A stretch of DNA of 38,796 nucleotides from Desulfobulbus sp. (GTDB taxonomy: Bacteria; Desulfobacterota; Desulfobulbia; Desulfobulbales; Desulfobulbaceae). Each line of letters begins with the position of its first letter. Within the stretch, counting starts at the first letter, position 1. The position numbers and the translations under genes were made by a program. Positions 8,753 through 16,987 of the stretch are shown here, piece by piece. Where the stretch lies: NCBI GenBank assembly GCA_003604995.1, contig QZJD01000042.1:1-38796 (forward strand), written 5' to 3'. Under the pieces are notes generated by a model that was given only the letters and a program-made list of their open reading frames with translations, was not told the origin of the DNA and did not search any database.

Positions 8753-11091
8753 TCAGGCATCGATCCGGTGGCCAGGGCCTTTTCCATCGCCGCGGCCAGG
8801 TCTTCCAGGCGAAACGGTTTGACCACCGCGGCGCAAAATCCGTAGTCGACATGGTCGGCCATGACCGGATCGTTGGAATAGCCGCTGGACACGATAACCT
8901 GGGCATTCGGATCCAGGGAGAGCAGTTCCCGGACCGCTTCCTTGCCGCCCATGCCCCCCGGGACGGTCAAGTCGAGAATCACCGCATCAAACCTTTGCCC
9001 CCGGCTCAGGGCTTCCTGATAGAGGTCGACCGCCGCCTTTCCATCACCGGCTACCTCCACCTCATGGCCCAGATGGTTGAGCATTTCCCGGGCAATATCG
9101 ATAACCATCTCATCATCATCCATCAGCAGTACCCGTTGTTTTCTCTGGTGCAGGGAAAAGGACGGTGCGGTCGCGTCTTCGTCGCTCCGGGTCGTGTTCC
9201 TGCTGGCCGGCAGGCGAATGGTAAAGGTCGCCCCCTCGCCGGGAACGGAGGCAACCCCTATGGTTCCCCCATGCTGGCTGACAATGGAATGGCAGATGGC
9301 AAGCCCCAGGCCCGAACCCTTCTTTTTGGTGGTGAAATAGGGATCAAAGAGCTTGTCGATGATCTCAGGACTGATGCCCGGCCCCTGATCGGCCAGAGTG
9401 ATCTCCACCAGATCGCGGGGATCCCCGCCGTCCGATGACGGCTCAGAGAGGTTGCGACCGCGTACCTGGATGCTGCCGCCCTCGGGCATGCTTTCCCGGG
9501 CATTAAGGATGATATTCTGGACCACCTGGCTGATCTGGCCGGGATCGATGTCCACCAGCCAGAGCTCTTCAGGAAAATCCAACTCACAACGGATCGGGCT
9601 GCCCCGCAAGATGAACTGAGCCGAATCCTTGGCCACCCCGGCAATGGAAACCGTCCGTCGCACCGGGCTGCCCCCCTTGGCAAAGGTGAGCAGCTGCTGG
9701 GTCAGACCCTTGGCCCGCAGCGAGGCCTTTTCCGCCTCCACCAGCAGAGCGCCGACCCGTTCGCTGTCGCCCAGGCGATGGAGGGCAAGGTCGATATTGC
9801 CCAGGATGGCCGCCAGGATATTGTTGAAATCATGGGCAATGCCTCCGGCCAGCAACCCCACCGACTCCAGCTTCTGGTTCTTGAGCATCTCCTTTTCCAG
9901 GCGCCGCCGGTCGGTGACGTCCCGAAAGACGAGGACCACGCCGATGATCCTGCTCTGCGCGTCACGGATCGGCGCACCGCTGTCGGCAATGCTGCGCCGG
10001 GTTCCGTCCCTGGCGACCAGCTCGGTATGGTTGCTCAGGGAGACGATGGTCCCGGTGGCCAGCACCTTGTCCACCGGATTGGCCACCGGCCCGCCACCCT
10101 CCTCGGCGACGATTCGGAACACCTCATGCAGAGGACGCCCCTGTGCCTCATCCTGCCGCCAGCCGCACAGTTGCTCGGCCATCCGGTTGAGCATGACTAC
10201 GCGCCCTTGGACATCGGTGGTGATCACCCCGTCGCCGATGCTGCGCAGGGTGACCGCCAGCCGCTCCCGTTCCGCGGCAAGTTCTTCCTGGGCACGTTTC
10301 CGGGCGGTGATCTCCTGAAAGGAGGTGACCGTTCCGACCAGTTTGCCGTCCGCGTCGCGAAAGGGCCTGGTCGTCTGCAAAAAGACCCGATCCTCCATTT
10401 TCTCGAAGTGGCGGATACTCTCCCCGACCACCTCGTCCCGACCCGCCCGGATCTGTTCCAGGGGACAATCCGGCGTGTGGCAGTGCCGGCTTGGCCGGGA
10501 GGCGGAACAGGTGAGCGGCGTTCCGTCATGGCCTCCTCCCGGCCAGATCCGCCGGTAGGCCTCGTTGCTTCGCAGAAGCTGATAGTCCATCCCGGTGATG
10601 CACAGCGGCGAGGCACTGGCAAAAATATTTTCCAGGGTGGCGTTGGCCTGCCGGAGTTCTTCCTGGGCAGCCATCCGCTGCCGGTTCTCCTTATCCAGCG
10701 CCCTGGTCCGCTCCGCCACCAGGAGTTCCAGGTTGTCCTTATAATCGCGCAGGGCCAGATGGACCTTCTGAAACCGCTGAAAATAAATACCAAAGGCAAA
10801 AACGACGATAAAAGCCGCGGTGTTGACCGAGCCGCTGTACGGGGCGATCAGGGCCCAGGTTGCCCCATGTCCGAAATACAGAAGGGCCTGTTTGACCAGA
10901 TGGCCGACCGAGCGCGAAACCGCAAAAAAAACAAAGGCCAGGGTCAGGAGAAAGATGTAATCGCGGAAGGTATCATCGGGTCTGCGCCTGATCCAGAGCC
11001 AGGACTGCCAGGCGCAGACCGTCGCCACGCTCAGGGTCAGCAGCGAACCGAAGACATCAACCGCAATGACCGGCAGCCAGCTGACAGTCAT
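8749..11091 (-). CDS. Membrane-bound hybrid PAS sensor histidine kinase with receiver domain
   Basis: A 780-residue kinase with about four hydrophobic N-terminal segments (residues 5-105), a short coiled coil, a PAS domain (about 145-260), a second PAS domain (about 270-390), HisKA with His420 in GGIAHDFNN, HATPase with GSGLGLAICHS, and a C-terminal receiver with acceptor Asp707 in ILDLTVPGG. The first PAS domain contains a cysteine cluster (Cys195, Cys204, Cys209, with CHTPDCP), which suggests a bound metal or redox cofactor; that is inference. ATG at 11091 is chosen because it overlaps the TGA of the upstream membrane-protein gene (ATGA) and sits behind AGGGAGCAGGA. The catalytic half resembles the kinase at 188-2920. 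Confidence 0.92.
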   Translation of the reverse strand: MTVSWLPVIAVDVFGSLLTLSVATVCAWQSWLWIRRRPDDTFRDYIFLLTLAFVFFAVSRSVGHLVKQALLYFGHGATWALIAPYSGSVNTAAFIVVFAFGIYFQRFQKVHLALRDYKDNLELLVAERTRALDKENRQRMAAQEELRQANATLENIFASASPLCITGMDYQLLRSNEAYRRIWPGGGHDGTPLTCSASRPSRHCHTPDCPLEQIRAGRDEVVGESIRHFEKMEDRVFLQTTRPFRDADGKLVGTVTSFQEITARKRAQEELAAERERLAVTLRSIGDGVITTDVQGRVVMLNRMAEQLCGWRQDEAQGRPLHEVFRIVAEEGGGPVANPVDKVLATGTIVSLSNHTELVARDGTRRSIADSGAPIRDAQSRIIGVVLVFRDVTDRRRLEKEMLKNQKLESVGLLAGGIAHDFNNILAAILGNIDLALHRLGDSERVGALLVEAEKASLRAKGLTQQLLTFAKGGSPVRRTVSIAGVAKDSAQFILRGSPIRCELDFPEELWLVDIDPGQISQVVQNIILNARESMPEGGSIQVRGRNLSEPSSDGGDPRDLVEITLADQGPGISPEIIDKLFDPYFTTKKKGSGLGLAICHSIVSQHGGTIGVASVPGEGATFTIRLPASRNTTRSDEDATAPSFSLHQRKQRVLLMDDDEMVIDIAREMLNHLGHEVEVAGDGKAAVDLYQEALSRGQRFDAVILDLTVPGGMGGKEAVRELLSLDPNAQVIVSSGYSNDPVMADHVDYGFCAAVVKPFRLEDLAAAMEKALATGSMPD

Positions 11092-11624
11092 TCCTGCTCC
11101 CTCCATTTGCGCAGGGCCAGGAGCAAAAAGACAAAGGCCGGCAGCAGCAGCAGGTGATCCAGCCGGCTCAAATAGAACAGCGCGTCCAAGGGACCGGAAA
11201 CAATGAATCCGGTTGTTCTGCCGCCGCTGGTGACAAACTTGTCCGGATTGATCAGCTCCTGATGCCAGTGACCGTAAAAGGTCAGCAGATTCCAGAGAAT
11301 GATCAGTATGACACAGAGCTTGAACTCTAACCAGCCGCTGCCCCTGCTCAGACGACGGCTTTCCGGATGCCGCATCCGAAAGAGAAGGAAGATCATCCCG
11401 AACAGAAAAAGGAGATGGCCGAGCTGATGGATGACGAGACCCTCGGTGCCACTGTGCTGCTGGACGGCCAGGGCCGGCGCCGGCAGGCCGAAGACAACAA
11501 CGAGGCAGACAACCCCGAGAAGTACGGCGAACGCTCCTCGGGAGCGTTTCTCCGCTGCAACTACCCTTCCCTCGGAGATCTTCGCATTCAGCGAAAACGT
11601 GTTACGCCATGCTTGAGTCACCAT
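11088..11624 (-). CDS. Small multi-pass membrane protein of unknown function, coupled to the hybrid kinase
   Basis: I do not recognise a family for this 178-residue protein. A hydrophobic segment near residues 31-53 ending in PALA looks like a signal peptide or first membrane helix. Three further hydrophobic stretches follow (about 65-83, 100-116, 150-170). A histidine-containing loop (TFYGHWHQELINPDKF) lies between helices and could bind a metal or haem, but there is no direct support. It overlaps the downstream kinase gene by ATGA, so they are made from one mRNA and may function together, for example as a sensory membrane partner. The start codon is uncertain. Confidence 0.7.
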   Translation of the reverse strand: MVTQAWRNTFSLNAKISEGRVVAAEKRSRGAFAVLLGVVCLVVVFGLPAPALAVQQHSGTEGLVIHQLGHLLFLFGMIFLLFRMRHPESRRLSRGSGWLEFKLCVILIILWNLLTFYGHWHQELINPDKFVTSGGRTTGFIVSGPLDALFYLSRLDHLLLLPAFVFLLLALRKWREQE

Positions 11625-11904
11625 GTTCCATCATATAAAATTCACCGAATTTTGTCCAGTTGTGTAACCGTTTCCATGCACCTTTCCCGCGTACCGGTCC
11701 GCGGCTCGCTCCGGACGCGCCGGCATGCCAGGGGGTCCGCATCCGGGAAAACATAGCAGGGACGGGCAGGATGGGGTACTATGAGGAAGTGATGGCGACG
11801 GCTCTTGCTTTCTCCTGTTGCCGGGGTACACCCTGCCGCAGGACCAGCGGACGGCGCCATCCGGGAGGTTTGGCAAACAGGACGAATGGGTCAGTGAGGG
11901 ATTT
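11625..11904. other. Divergent intergenic region upstream of the selenoprotein gene
   Basis: This 280-base region separates the membrane-protein gene (-) from the selenoprotein gene (+). I see no tRNA, repeat or convincing promoter in it. ORFs across it on either strand have no recognisable content. The selenoprotein reading frame is open upstream to 11785 but without a good start before 11905. Confidence 0.4.
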
Positions 11905-12243
11905 ATGCATATCGATTGGGCGTATCTGCGCAAAGGATGAGGATCGTGCGGCAAGGCACAGGATGTGTTTGCCAAGAGGAAAATCACCATGGGCGAGACC
12001 GTCGAAGCGCGCCGGGCGCCTATAATGGGCGACAAGGCCTGGGAACTGCTCAAGGAAGCTGAGGAAATCATCGTCGGCAGCGGAAAAAAAATGGTCATTC
12101 TGCATCCGGCCACTGATTCCCGGGAAATAATTCTGGCCCACTGCCTGGGGCGGACCGGCTCCCTCAGAGCGCCGACCTTGAAAACAGGCACACGTCTGCT
12201 GGTCGGCTTCAACGACGAGATGTACCGCGCCTATATCAAATAA
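11905..12243 (+). CDS. ArsC/thioredoxin-like selenoprotein with UxxC motif (UGA at 11938-11940 read as Sec)
   Basis: Read through the in-frame TGA, this is a 112-residue protein starting MHIDWAYLRKGUGSCGKAQ, with selenocysteine at residue 12 and cysteine at residue 15. Read as a stop, TGA leaves an 11-codon stub and a headless ORF from 11965. The conserved end GRTGSLRAPTLKTGTRLLVGF matches, from memory, the family annotated 'ArsC family (seleno)protein', whose cysteine members carry CxxC at this position. The family has a thioredoxin-like fold and presumably does thiol redox chemistry; its substrate is not established. The ATG follows GAGGG by four bases. A hairpin fitting a bacterial SECIS lies directly after the UGA. 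It ends 27 bases before bioF in the same direction, so co-transcription with biotin genes is likely. Confidence 0.85.
11950..11973 (+). promoter_or_regulatory. Candidate bacterial SECIS element
   Basis: In the mRNA, GGCAAG (11950-11955) pairs with UUUGCC (11968-11973, including one G-U pair). One G is bulged, CAC pairs with GUG, and the apical loop AGGAU (11960-11964) has guanines at its second and third positions. The loop begins 19 bases after the UGA. Stem, small G-containing loop and spacing all fit SelB-binding bacterial SECIS rules. Confidence 0.7.
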
Positions 12244-12270
12244 GGCCCTTTTCTACAGGCAAATCCGGGC

Positions 12271-13458
12271 ATGACCGATTTCTACGATCATCTCTCGGTC
12301 CAGCTGGACCAACTGGACCGGCAAGGACTGCGCCGCGCTCTGGTCGACGTTACCGGGACAGGCCAAGGCCGTCTGCTTGCTCCTTCCGGCCGTCCCTGCC
12401 TCAACCTGTCGGGTAACGACTATCTGGGCCTGGCCGGCAACCGGGAGCTGGTCGCGGAACTGTATCGGGGAATTGACGAGCGTACCCTGTTGGAGCGCTT
12501 TGCGCCGGGCGCCACGGCCTCCCGGCTGATGAGCGGAAATTCCGTCCTGTATACGGTTCTGGAGAGGAAAATTGCGAATCTGTACGGTAGCGAGACCTGT
12601 CTGGTCTTTAATTCCGGTTATCACGGCAACACCGGCATCCTCCCCGCCCTGGCCGGCAAGGGGGATCTGATCCTGGCCGACCGGCTCTGCCATGCCAGCC
12701 TCATCGACGGCATGCGCCTGTCGCGGGCCGAAACCGTCCGCTACCGCCACCAGGACTATGATCATCTCGCTCAGCTGCTCCGCCGCAAGCGGCGCAGTTT
12801 TCGCCATGTCTTCCTGGTTTCTGAATCGCTGTTCAGCATGGACGGCGACTCGGCTGATCTGCGCCGGCTCATCGCCCTGAAAAAAGAATTTCAGGCCATT
12901 CTCTACCTGGACGAGGCGCACGCGGTGGGTGTCTATGGCCCCCGGGGTCTCGGGCTGGCGGAACAGGAAGGGGTGCTCGCTGATATCGACCTGCTCTTCG
13001 GCACCTTCGGCAAGGCCCTGGCCGGCCTGGGTGGCTTTGTCGCCTGCCGGCAGGCAGTGGCCGACACCCTGGTCAACCGGGCCCGCTCCTTCATCTACAC
13101 CACCGGCCTGCCGCCGGTCTGCCTGAGCTGGCTCCTCCTGGTGCTGGACCGGATTCCGGGCATGGGCGCGGATCGGCGGCGCCTGCACGACCTGGCCGCC
13201 GGGCTGCGCCGAGAGCTTGTTCGCCTGGGCCTGCCCACCGGCGGCACGTCTCAGATCGTGCCGGTGGGCATCGGCGAAAGCGAGGCGGCCGTCCGCGTTG
13301 CCCTCCAGCTCCGGGAGGCCGGCTACTGGGTCACCGCGGTGCGGCCACCCACGGTACCGGCCGGGACCGCCCGCCTTCGCCTGTCTTTGACCGCCGACAT
13401 GGCGGCGGCGGAGCTAGCTCCCCTGCCGGCACTGATCGCGGAGGCGATGGGGAGATAA
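12271..13458 (+). CDS. bioF: 8-amino-7-oxononanoate synthase
   Basis: A 395-residue PLP enzyme of the alpha-oxoamine synthase family that condenses pimeloyl-ACP (or CoA) with L-alanine to give KAPA in biotin synthesis. Motifs include NDYLGLAG near residue 50, FNSGYHGN near 113, the PLP-phosphate and aspartate region YLDEAHAVGVYG near 213, and the Schiff-base lysine Lys248 in FGTFGKALAG. AONS is favoured over related glycine acyltransferases because bioG, bioC and bioD follow. Its TAA shares one base with the bioG ATG (TAATG), so translation is coupled. Confidence 0.93.
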   Translation: MTDFYDHLSVQLDQLDRQGLRRALVDVTGTGQGRLLAPSGRPCLNLSGNDYLGLAGNRELVAELYRGIDERTLLERFAPGATASRLMSGNSVLYTVLERKIANLYGSETCLVFNSGYHGNTGILPALAGKGDLILADRLCHASLIDGMRLSRAETVRYRHQDYDHLAQLLRRKRRSFRHVFLVSESLFSMDGDSADLRRLIALKKEFQAILYLDEAHAVGVYGPRGLGLAEQEGVLADIDLLFGTFGKALAGLGGFVACRQAVADTLVNRARSFIYTTGLPPVCLSWLLLVLDRIPGMGADRRRLHDLAAGLRRELVRLGLPTGGTSQIVPVGIGESEAAVRVALQLREAGYWVTAVRPPTVPAGTARLRLSLTADMAAAELAPLPALIAEAMGR

Positions 13459-14123
13459 TGCGCTCCTGCTGGCTCAGCCGTTCCGGGCAGCCTTGCTGCC
13501 TGCTTTTTTTCGCGGGCTGGGGCATGGATCCGGAACCTTTCCGCCCCATCGTTCCCCAAGGGCACGATCTGCTGATGTTCTATGATTACCGAGAGCTGGG
13601 CCGGCCCGAACCGGCGGAATTTTTCCCGGGGCAGTATCAGCGGGTGGACCTGCTGGCCTGGTCCATGGGCGTCTGGGTGGCCGGTCACCTTCTGGGCGGG
13701 TACCGCCGGCACCTCCGTGCCGCCGTGGCCGTCAACGGCACCCTGACCCCCATTGATGACCGGGGCGGCATTCCGGAACAGGCCTTTGCGGAGATGCTCA
13801 CAACCTTCTCTCCCGCTGCCCTGACGGAATTTTACCGGAGCATGTTCGACGACCGGGCGGGAGCGGCCCGCTTTCTGAACCAGCGGCCCGAGCGGCCCGA
13901 CGAGGAGATCGGCGAGGAACTGGCAGCCTTGCGAAATCACTGGTCGGCGCTCGGACCGGCTCCGGACATCTACACCGCCGTGCTTGCCGGCGCCAGGGAC
14001 CGGATCTTTGCCGGCCGCAACCAGGTACGGGCCTGGGGCCGGGAACGATGCCGGCTCTTCAGCGGCCCCCACTTTCCCTTCTACGACCTCGACTGGGACG
14101 CCCTGCTCCGGGCGGAAGCATAA
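13458..14123 (+). CDS. bioG: Pimeloyl-ACP methyl ester esterase, BioG type
   Basis: A 221-residue alpha/beta hydrolase of the DUF452/BioG family, which in some bacteria replaces BioH and removes the methyl group from pimeloyl-ACP methyl ester. The N-terminal block LLFFAGWGMDPEPF and the nucleophile elbow AWSMGVWVA with Ser69 are visible; the catalytic histidine is probably in the C-terminal SGPHFPFYD. Placement between bioF and bioC, with a one-base overlap at one end and directly abutting codons at the other, strongly supports the role. Confidence 0.9.
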   Translation: MRSCWLSRSGQPCCLLFFAGWGMDPEPFRPIVPQGHDLLMFYDYRELGRPEPAEFFPGQYQRVDLLAWSMGVWVAGHLLGGYRRHLRAAVAVNGTLTPIDDRGGIPEQAFAEMLTTFSPAALTEFYRSMFDDRAGAARFLNQRPERPDEEIGEELAALRNHWSALGPAPDIYTAVLAGARDRIFAGRNQVRAWGRERCRLFSGPHFPFYDLDWDALLRAEA

Positions 14124-14888
14124 ATGGCCTTGCCGGACAAACAAACCATCCGCCTCCGTTTCGCCGGGGCTGCGGCCACCTATGACCGGCAGGCCCTGGT
14201 CCAGCAGGAGGTCGCCAACCGGCTGCTGCGGCTGCTGGCAAGCCATCCTGCCCCGCCCCCCCGGCGAGTTCTGGAAATCGGCTGCTGTACCGGCATTCTC
14301 ACCGCAGGTCTCATCCGGCGTTTCCCAGGGATCAGTGCCCTTTATGTCAACGATCTGGTGCCGGAATTCGCCCCTCTGGTTGCGGCAAGGGTACCTGCCG
14401 GAACACCGCTGCACTTTCTTGCCGGCGACATAGAAACCATTGATTTGCCGGAGCGCCTGGACCTGGTCGTCTCCTCATCAACCCTGCACTGGTTGAGCGA
14501 CCTGCCCGCCCTGCTGGACAGGCTGCATGAGCGGCTCAACCAGCAGGGAATACTCTGCTTTTCCATCTACGGCACCGACAACCTTCGAGAACTTCGGGAA
14601 ATAACCGGCATCGGCCTTGATTACCACTCCCTGTCCGAACTACGGCAGATGGTGGCCGCACGGTTCACCCTCCTCTCCTGCGAGGAGGAGCTGCTGCCCC
14701 TCCATCTTCCCGATCCGCTGGCCCTGCTCCACCACCTGCGCCAGACCGGGGTGAACGCCCTGCGCAAGGAAACCTGGACGAGGGCAAGGCTTGATGAGTT
14801 CAGCCGGAAGTACATGGAACGCTTCAGGTCCGCGCATGGGGTATCGCTGACCTATCACCCGATCTACTGCCTGGCCCGCAAGGAATAA
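14124..14888 (+). CDS. bioC: Malonyl-ACP O-methyltransferase
   Basis: A 254-residue SAM-dependent methyltransferase that methylates the free carboxyl of malonyl-ACP and so starts pimelate synthesis. The N-terminus FAGAAATYDRQALVQ is the usual BioC opening, and the SAM-binding motif is VLEIGCCTGILT near residue 50, with cysteine in place of the common second Gly. The VVSSSTLHWLSDL motif near residue 115 is typical of BioC. The ATG directly follows the bioG TAA. Assignment is supported by both motifs and context. Confidence 0.92.
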   Translation: MALPDKQTIRLRFAGAAATYDRQALVQQEVANRLLRLLASHPAPPPRRVLEIGCCTGILTAGLIRRFPGISALYVNDLVPEFAPLVAARVPAGTPLHFLAGDIETIDLPERLDLVVSSSTLHWLSDLPALLDRLHERLNQQGILCFSIYGTDNLRELREITGIGLDYHSLSELRQMVAARFTLLSCEEELLPLHLPDPLALLHHLRQTGVNALRKETWTRARLDEFSRKYMERFRSAHGVSLTYHPIYCLARKE

Positions 14889-15006
14889 CCGCCTTTTCAT
14901 CATACTTGCGGCAAGCGCTGAAAAAAATCGCTATAGTGAACGCCCGTTGTTCAGCAATCGGATCAATGCGCCATCCCCTTGACCAGAAAATCGCAGGAAA
15001 ACGCTC

Positions 15007-15687
15007 ATGCCCACCCTCTGTTTATGCGGAATCGATACCGGCATCGGAAAATCCGTGACCACCGGGCTCATGGCCCGTTATCTCATCGAACAGGGCCAGC
15101 CGGTCATCACCCAGAAGCTGGTGCAGACCGGCTGCGCGGAACGTCCGGAGGACATCCTTCTGCACCGGCGCCTGATGGAATGCGGCTGGCTTGAGGAGGA
15201 CGAAGCCAGGCTGACCTGCCCCTACTGCTTTCCCTTTCCCGCTTCGCCGCACCTGGCCGCTCGACTTGCCGGAACAACCATTGATCCGGCCCGGATCAGC
15301 AGGGCCACCAGGACCCTGGCCCAGCGCTTCGAGTGGCTGCTGCTGGAGGGAGCCGGCGGCCTCCTGGTCCCGCTCCAGGAAGAGTTGAGCTTGCTCGACT
15401 ACCTGGCTGCCGAAGGCCACCCCCTGGTCCTGGTCACCTCGCCCCGCTTGGGTTCCATCAATCATACCCTGCTGAGCCTGGAAATCCTCCGGGCAAGAGG
15501 GCTTAGACTGGCGGGCCTGGTGTACAACCTGTTCCACGGGGCTCCGGGCGAGATCGTCCAGGATAGCCTGCGCCTTTTTGCCAGGGCCCTGCCGCGGTAC
15601 GGCTTTCCGGAAAACATCGTCGTCCTGCCTACGTGGCCGCATGCCCACCGGGTCGACTGGCAACGGCTGCTTGCCGCCTGCCGCTGA
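15007..15687 (+). CDS. bioD: Dethiobiotin synthetase
   Basis: A 226-residue ATP-dependent carboxylase that closes the ureido ring of biotin from DAPA and CO2. The P-loop is CGIDTGIGKSV with Lys15 and Ser16. LEGAGGLLVPL near residue 116 is the family's substrate-binding motif. It follows bioC by a 118-base gap, so it may have its own promoter or belong to the same transcript. bioA and bioB are not in the window. No BirA operator of the E. coli type was recognised near this gene or bioF. Confidence 0.93.
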   Translation: MPTLCLCGIDTGIGKSVTTGLMARYLIEQGQPVITQKLVQTGCAERPEDILLHRRLMECGWLEEDEARLTCPYCFPFPASPHLAARLAGTTIDPARISRATRTLAQRFEWLLLEGAGGLLVPLQEELSLLDYLAAEGHPLVLVTSPRLGSINHTLLSLEILRARGLRLAGLVYNLFHGAPGEIVQDSLRLFARALPRYGFPENIVVLPTWPHAHRVDWQRLLAACR

Positions 15688-15705
15688 GTTGGGCGGCAAA
15701 TCGTC

Positions 15706-16314
15706 TCAGCGCGCCGGGCCAACCGGATTGAGTTGCCGGTCATGCAGCCTGCCCAGCAGGATCAGCGCGATTATCGCCCCGCCAAGCGCCCACGCCATAT
15801 CTGACTGGGTGTCCCAGGCGTAGCCCTGGGTACCGAGAAACGATTCCGCCGCCTCCCGGCTGAGGAGGGCCACCCACCATTCGATGAGTTCATAAAAGGC
15901 GCTGAAGCCCAGACAGAACGAGACGATCAGAAAATTTCGCCAGGAAGAAGTGCTGATCACCCTCTTGCGGATCAGGATCTCCCGGGCAACCATGGCCGGA
16001 ACAAATCCCTGGGCAAAATGCCCCAGCTTGTCGTAGTTGTTGCGCTGCCAGCCGAACGCCTCGCCCAGCCGGTCGAACAGCGGCACCTCGGCATAGGTGT
16101 AATGGCCGCCGACCATGAGAATGATACAGTGCAGGAGGATCAGCACCGCGACCAGCGGGGTCAGCGGAAAGCTCCTTCGGGTGGCCAGCATGACCGCGGC
16201 CGCGATGAGCGCCGGCACCACTTCCAGAAACCAGGTCAGGTAGTCCTTGGGATTGATAGCCGACCAGAGGAGGACGCTGCTGAAAACCGCCGCCCAGAGC
16301 CATACCTTGTTCAT
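15706..16314 (-). CDS. DUF2238 (YjdF-like) inner-membrane protein
   Basis: A 202-residue integral membrane protein with about six hydrophobic segments. The family features are the GWQRNNYDKLGHFAQGF motif near residue 83 and the FSAFYELIEWWVAL motif near residue 130, both conserved in DUF2238/YjdF proteins, plus an ending that mentions the repeat-like WDTQSDMAWALGGA. Function is not known for the family. ATG 16314 is chosen because hydrophobic sequence starts there; an upstream in-frame start at 16425 would add a non-membrane leader without support. The gene converges on bioD with an 18-base gap. Confidence 0.82.
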   Translation of the reverse strand: MNKVWLWAAVFSSVLLWSAINPKDYLTWFLEVVPALIAAAVMLATRRSFPLTPLVAVLILLHCIILMVGGHYTYAEVPLFDRLGEAFGWQRNNYDKLGHFAQGFVPAMVAREILIRKRVISTSSWRNFLIVSFCLGFSAFYELIEWWVALLSREAAESFLGTQGYAWDTQSDMAWALGGAIIALILLGRLHDRQLNPVGPAR

Positions 16315-16483
16315 AACCCACCCTATCAGGTTGTTTACGCGGTTGCCGCCCATTCCGAATGAGCAGTTAATTTTTCCGAGATCGCCAAAGGAAATATCCA
16401 GAGCACCCGCCACGGAGACTTCCACGGATTAGAAGACGTGCCGGCGCCGGTTCCGCGCTTTTTGCAGGACCGACAATTTTTTC

Positions 16484-16512
16484 TTGCCGACCGAGCCAAA
16501 ATTCTTTATTAA
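16484..16512 (+). promoter_or_regulatory. Candidate sigma70 promoter
   Basis: TTGCCG (16484-16489), a 17-base spacer and TATTAA (16507-16512) precede the gene at 16544. The -10 overlaps the Fur/PerR-like box, so repression by occlusion would be simple. Confidence 0.5.
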
Positions 16513-16525
16513 TAATCATTACTAA
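16509..16525 (+). promoter_or_regulatory. Fur/PerR-type operator
   Basis: TTAATAATCATTACTAA is an 8-1-8 inverted repeat with a single mismatch. It shares the core ATAAyCATT with the two operator copies in the perR-like gene's own promoter, which makes regulation by that protein (18037-18675) or another Fur paralogue plausible. Confidence 0.55.
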
Positions 16526-16543
16526 TTATTCCTGGAGAACCCC

Positions 16544-16987
16544 ATGTGTATCGACGTTCGGAAGACCTGTGTATGCGGCAAGCATCGCATCCAATTCCAT
16601 CTGCGTGACAATATCATGAGCGAGGAGGTAATTGCCAGACTCTTCTGTCCTGATTGCTCCGGTGCCGTACCGGTTGATCTCGAGACCATGGTGCAGGACA
16701 ACGGCTGGCTCATTGAATATGATCTGGAACTGGCCCGTTTCCTCGCAGCCGCCAAGCTCCAGCTGGCGCCGGATGCCATTGACCCGCCCTTTCTTTTCGA
16801 CAGCGGCTATGCCACCTGGCAGGAGTTGTACCCGGGCGAACAGCAGGACATTCTAGCGGAGCGCAGCGCGATCATCGATCTGCTTAAAACGGATTCACAC
16901 GAGTATCTTCAGCGGATCAACCGTTGGAATATCGACCGGGTAGCCCGCCTGAAGGCCGAAGGATGGCGAAGGGCCCAGGCGACATAA
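16544..16987 (+). CDS. Hypothetical protein with N-terminal cysteine clusters
   Basis: A 147-residue soluble protein that I cannot assign. The N-terminus has CVCGKH (residues 9-14) and CPDC (about 37-40), four cysteines spaced like a small zinc ribbon or rubredoxin-type site. The rest is acidic and mostly helical by appearance (LELARFLAAAKL, AERSAIIDLLKT). CTGGAG precedes the ATG. A Fur/PerR-type box overlaps its promoter, so it probably responds to iron or peroxide. It stands alone before pal. Metal binding is inferred from cysteine spacing only. Confidence 0.75.
   Translation: MCIDVRKTCVCGKHRIQFHLRDNIMSEEVIARLFCPDCSGAVPVDLETMVQDNGWLIEYDLELARFLAAAKLQLAPDAIDPPFLFDSGYATWQELYPGEQQDILAERSAIIDLLKTDSHEYLQRINRWNIDRVARLKAEGWRRAQAT

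Noticed and set aside
9778-11157. 459-codon plus-strand frame across the second kinase gene
   Set aside because: It is antisense to clear PAS and membrane domains; the composition is low-complexity and no family is visible.
11631-12212. 193-codon minus-strand frame across the selenoprotein
   Set aside because: No ribosome site or family, and it contradicts the strong selenoprotein reading. Its openness is explained by the GC-rich codon bias.
12244-12270. BirA operator in front of bioF
   Set aside because: The gap is 27 bases and has no TTGTAAACC-type inverted repeat; none was recognised before bioD either.
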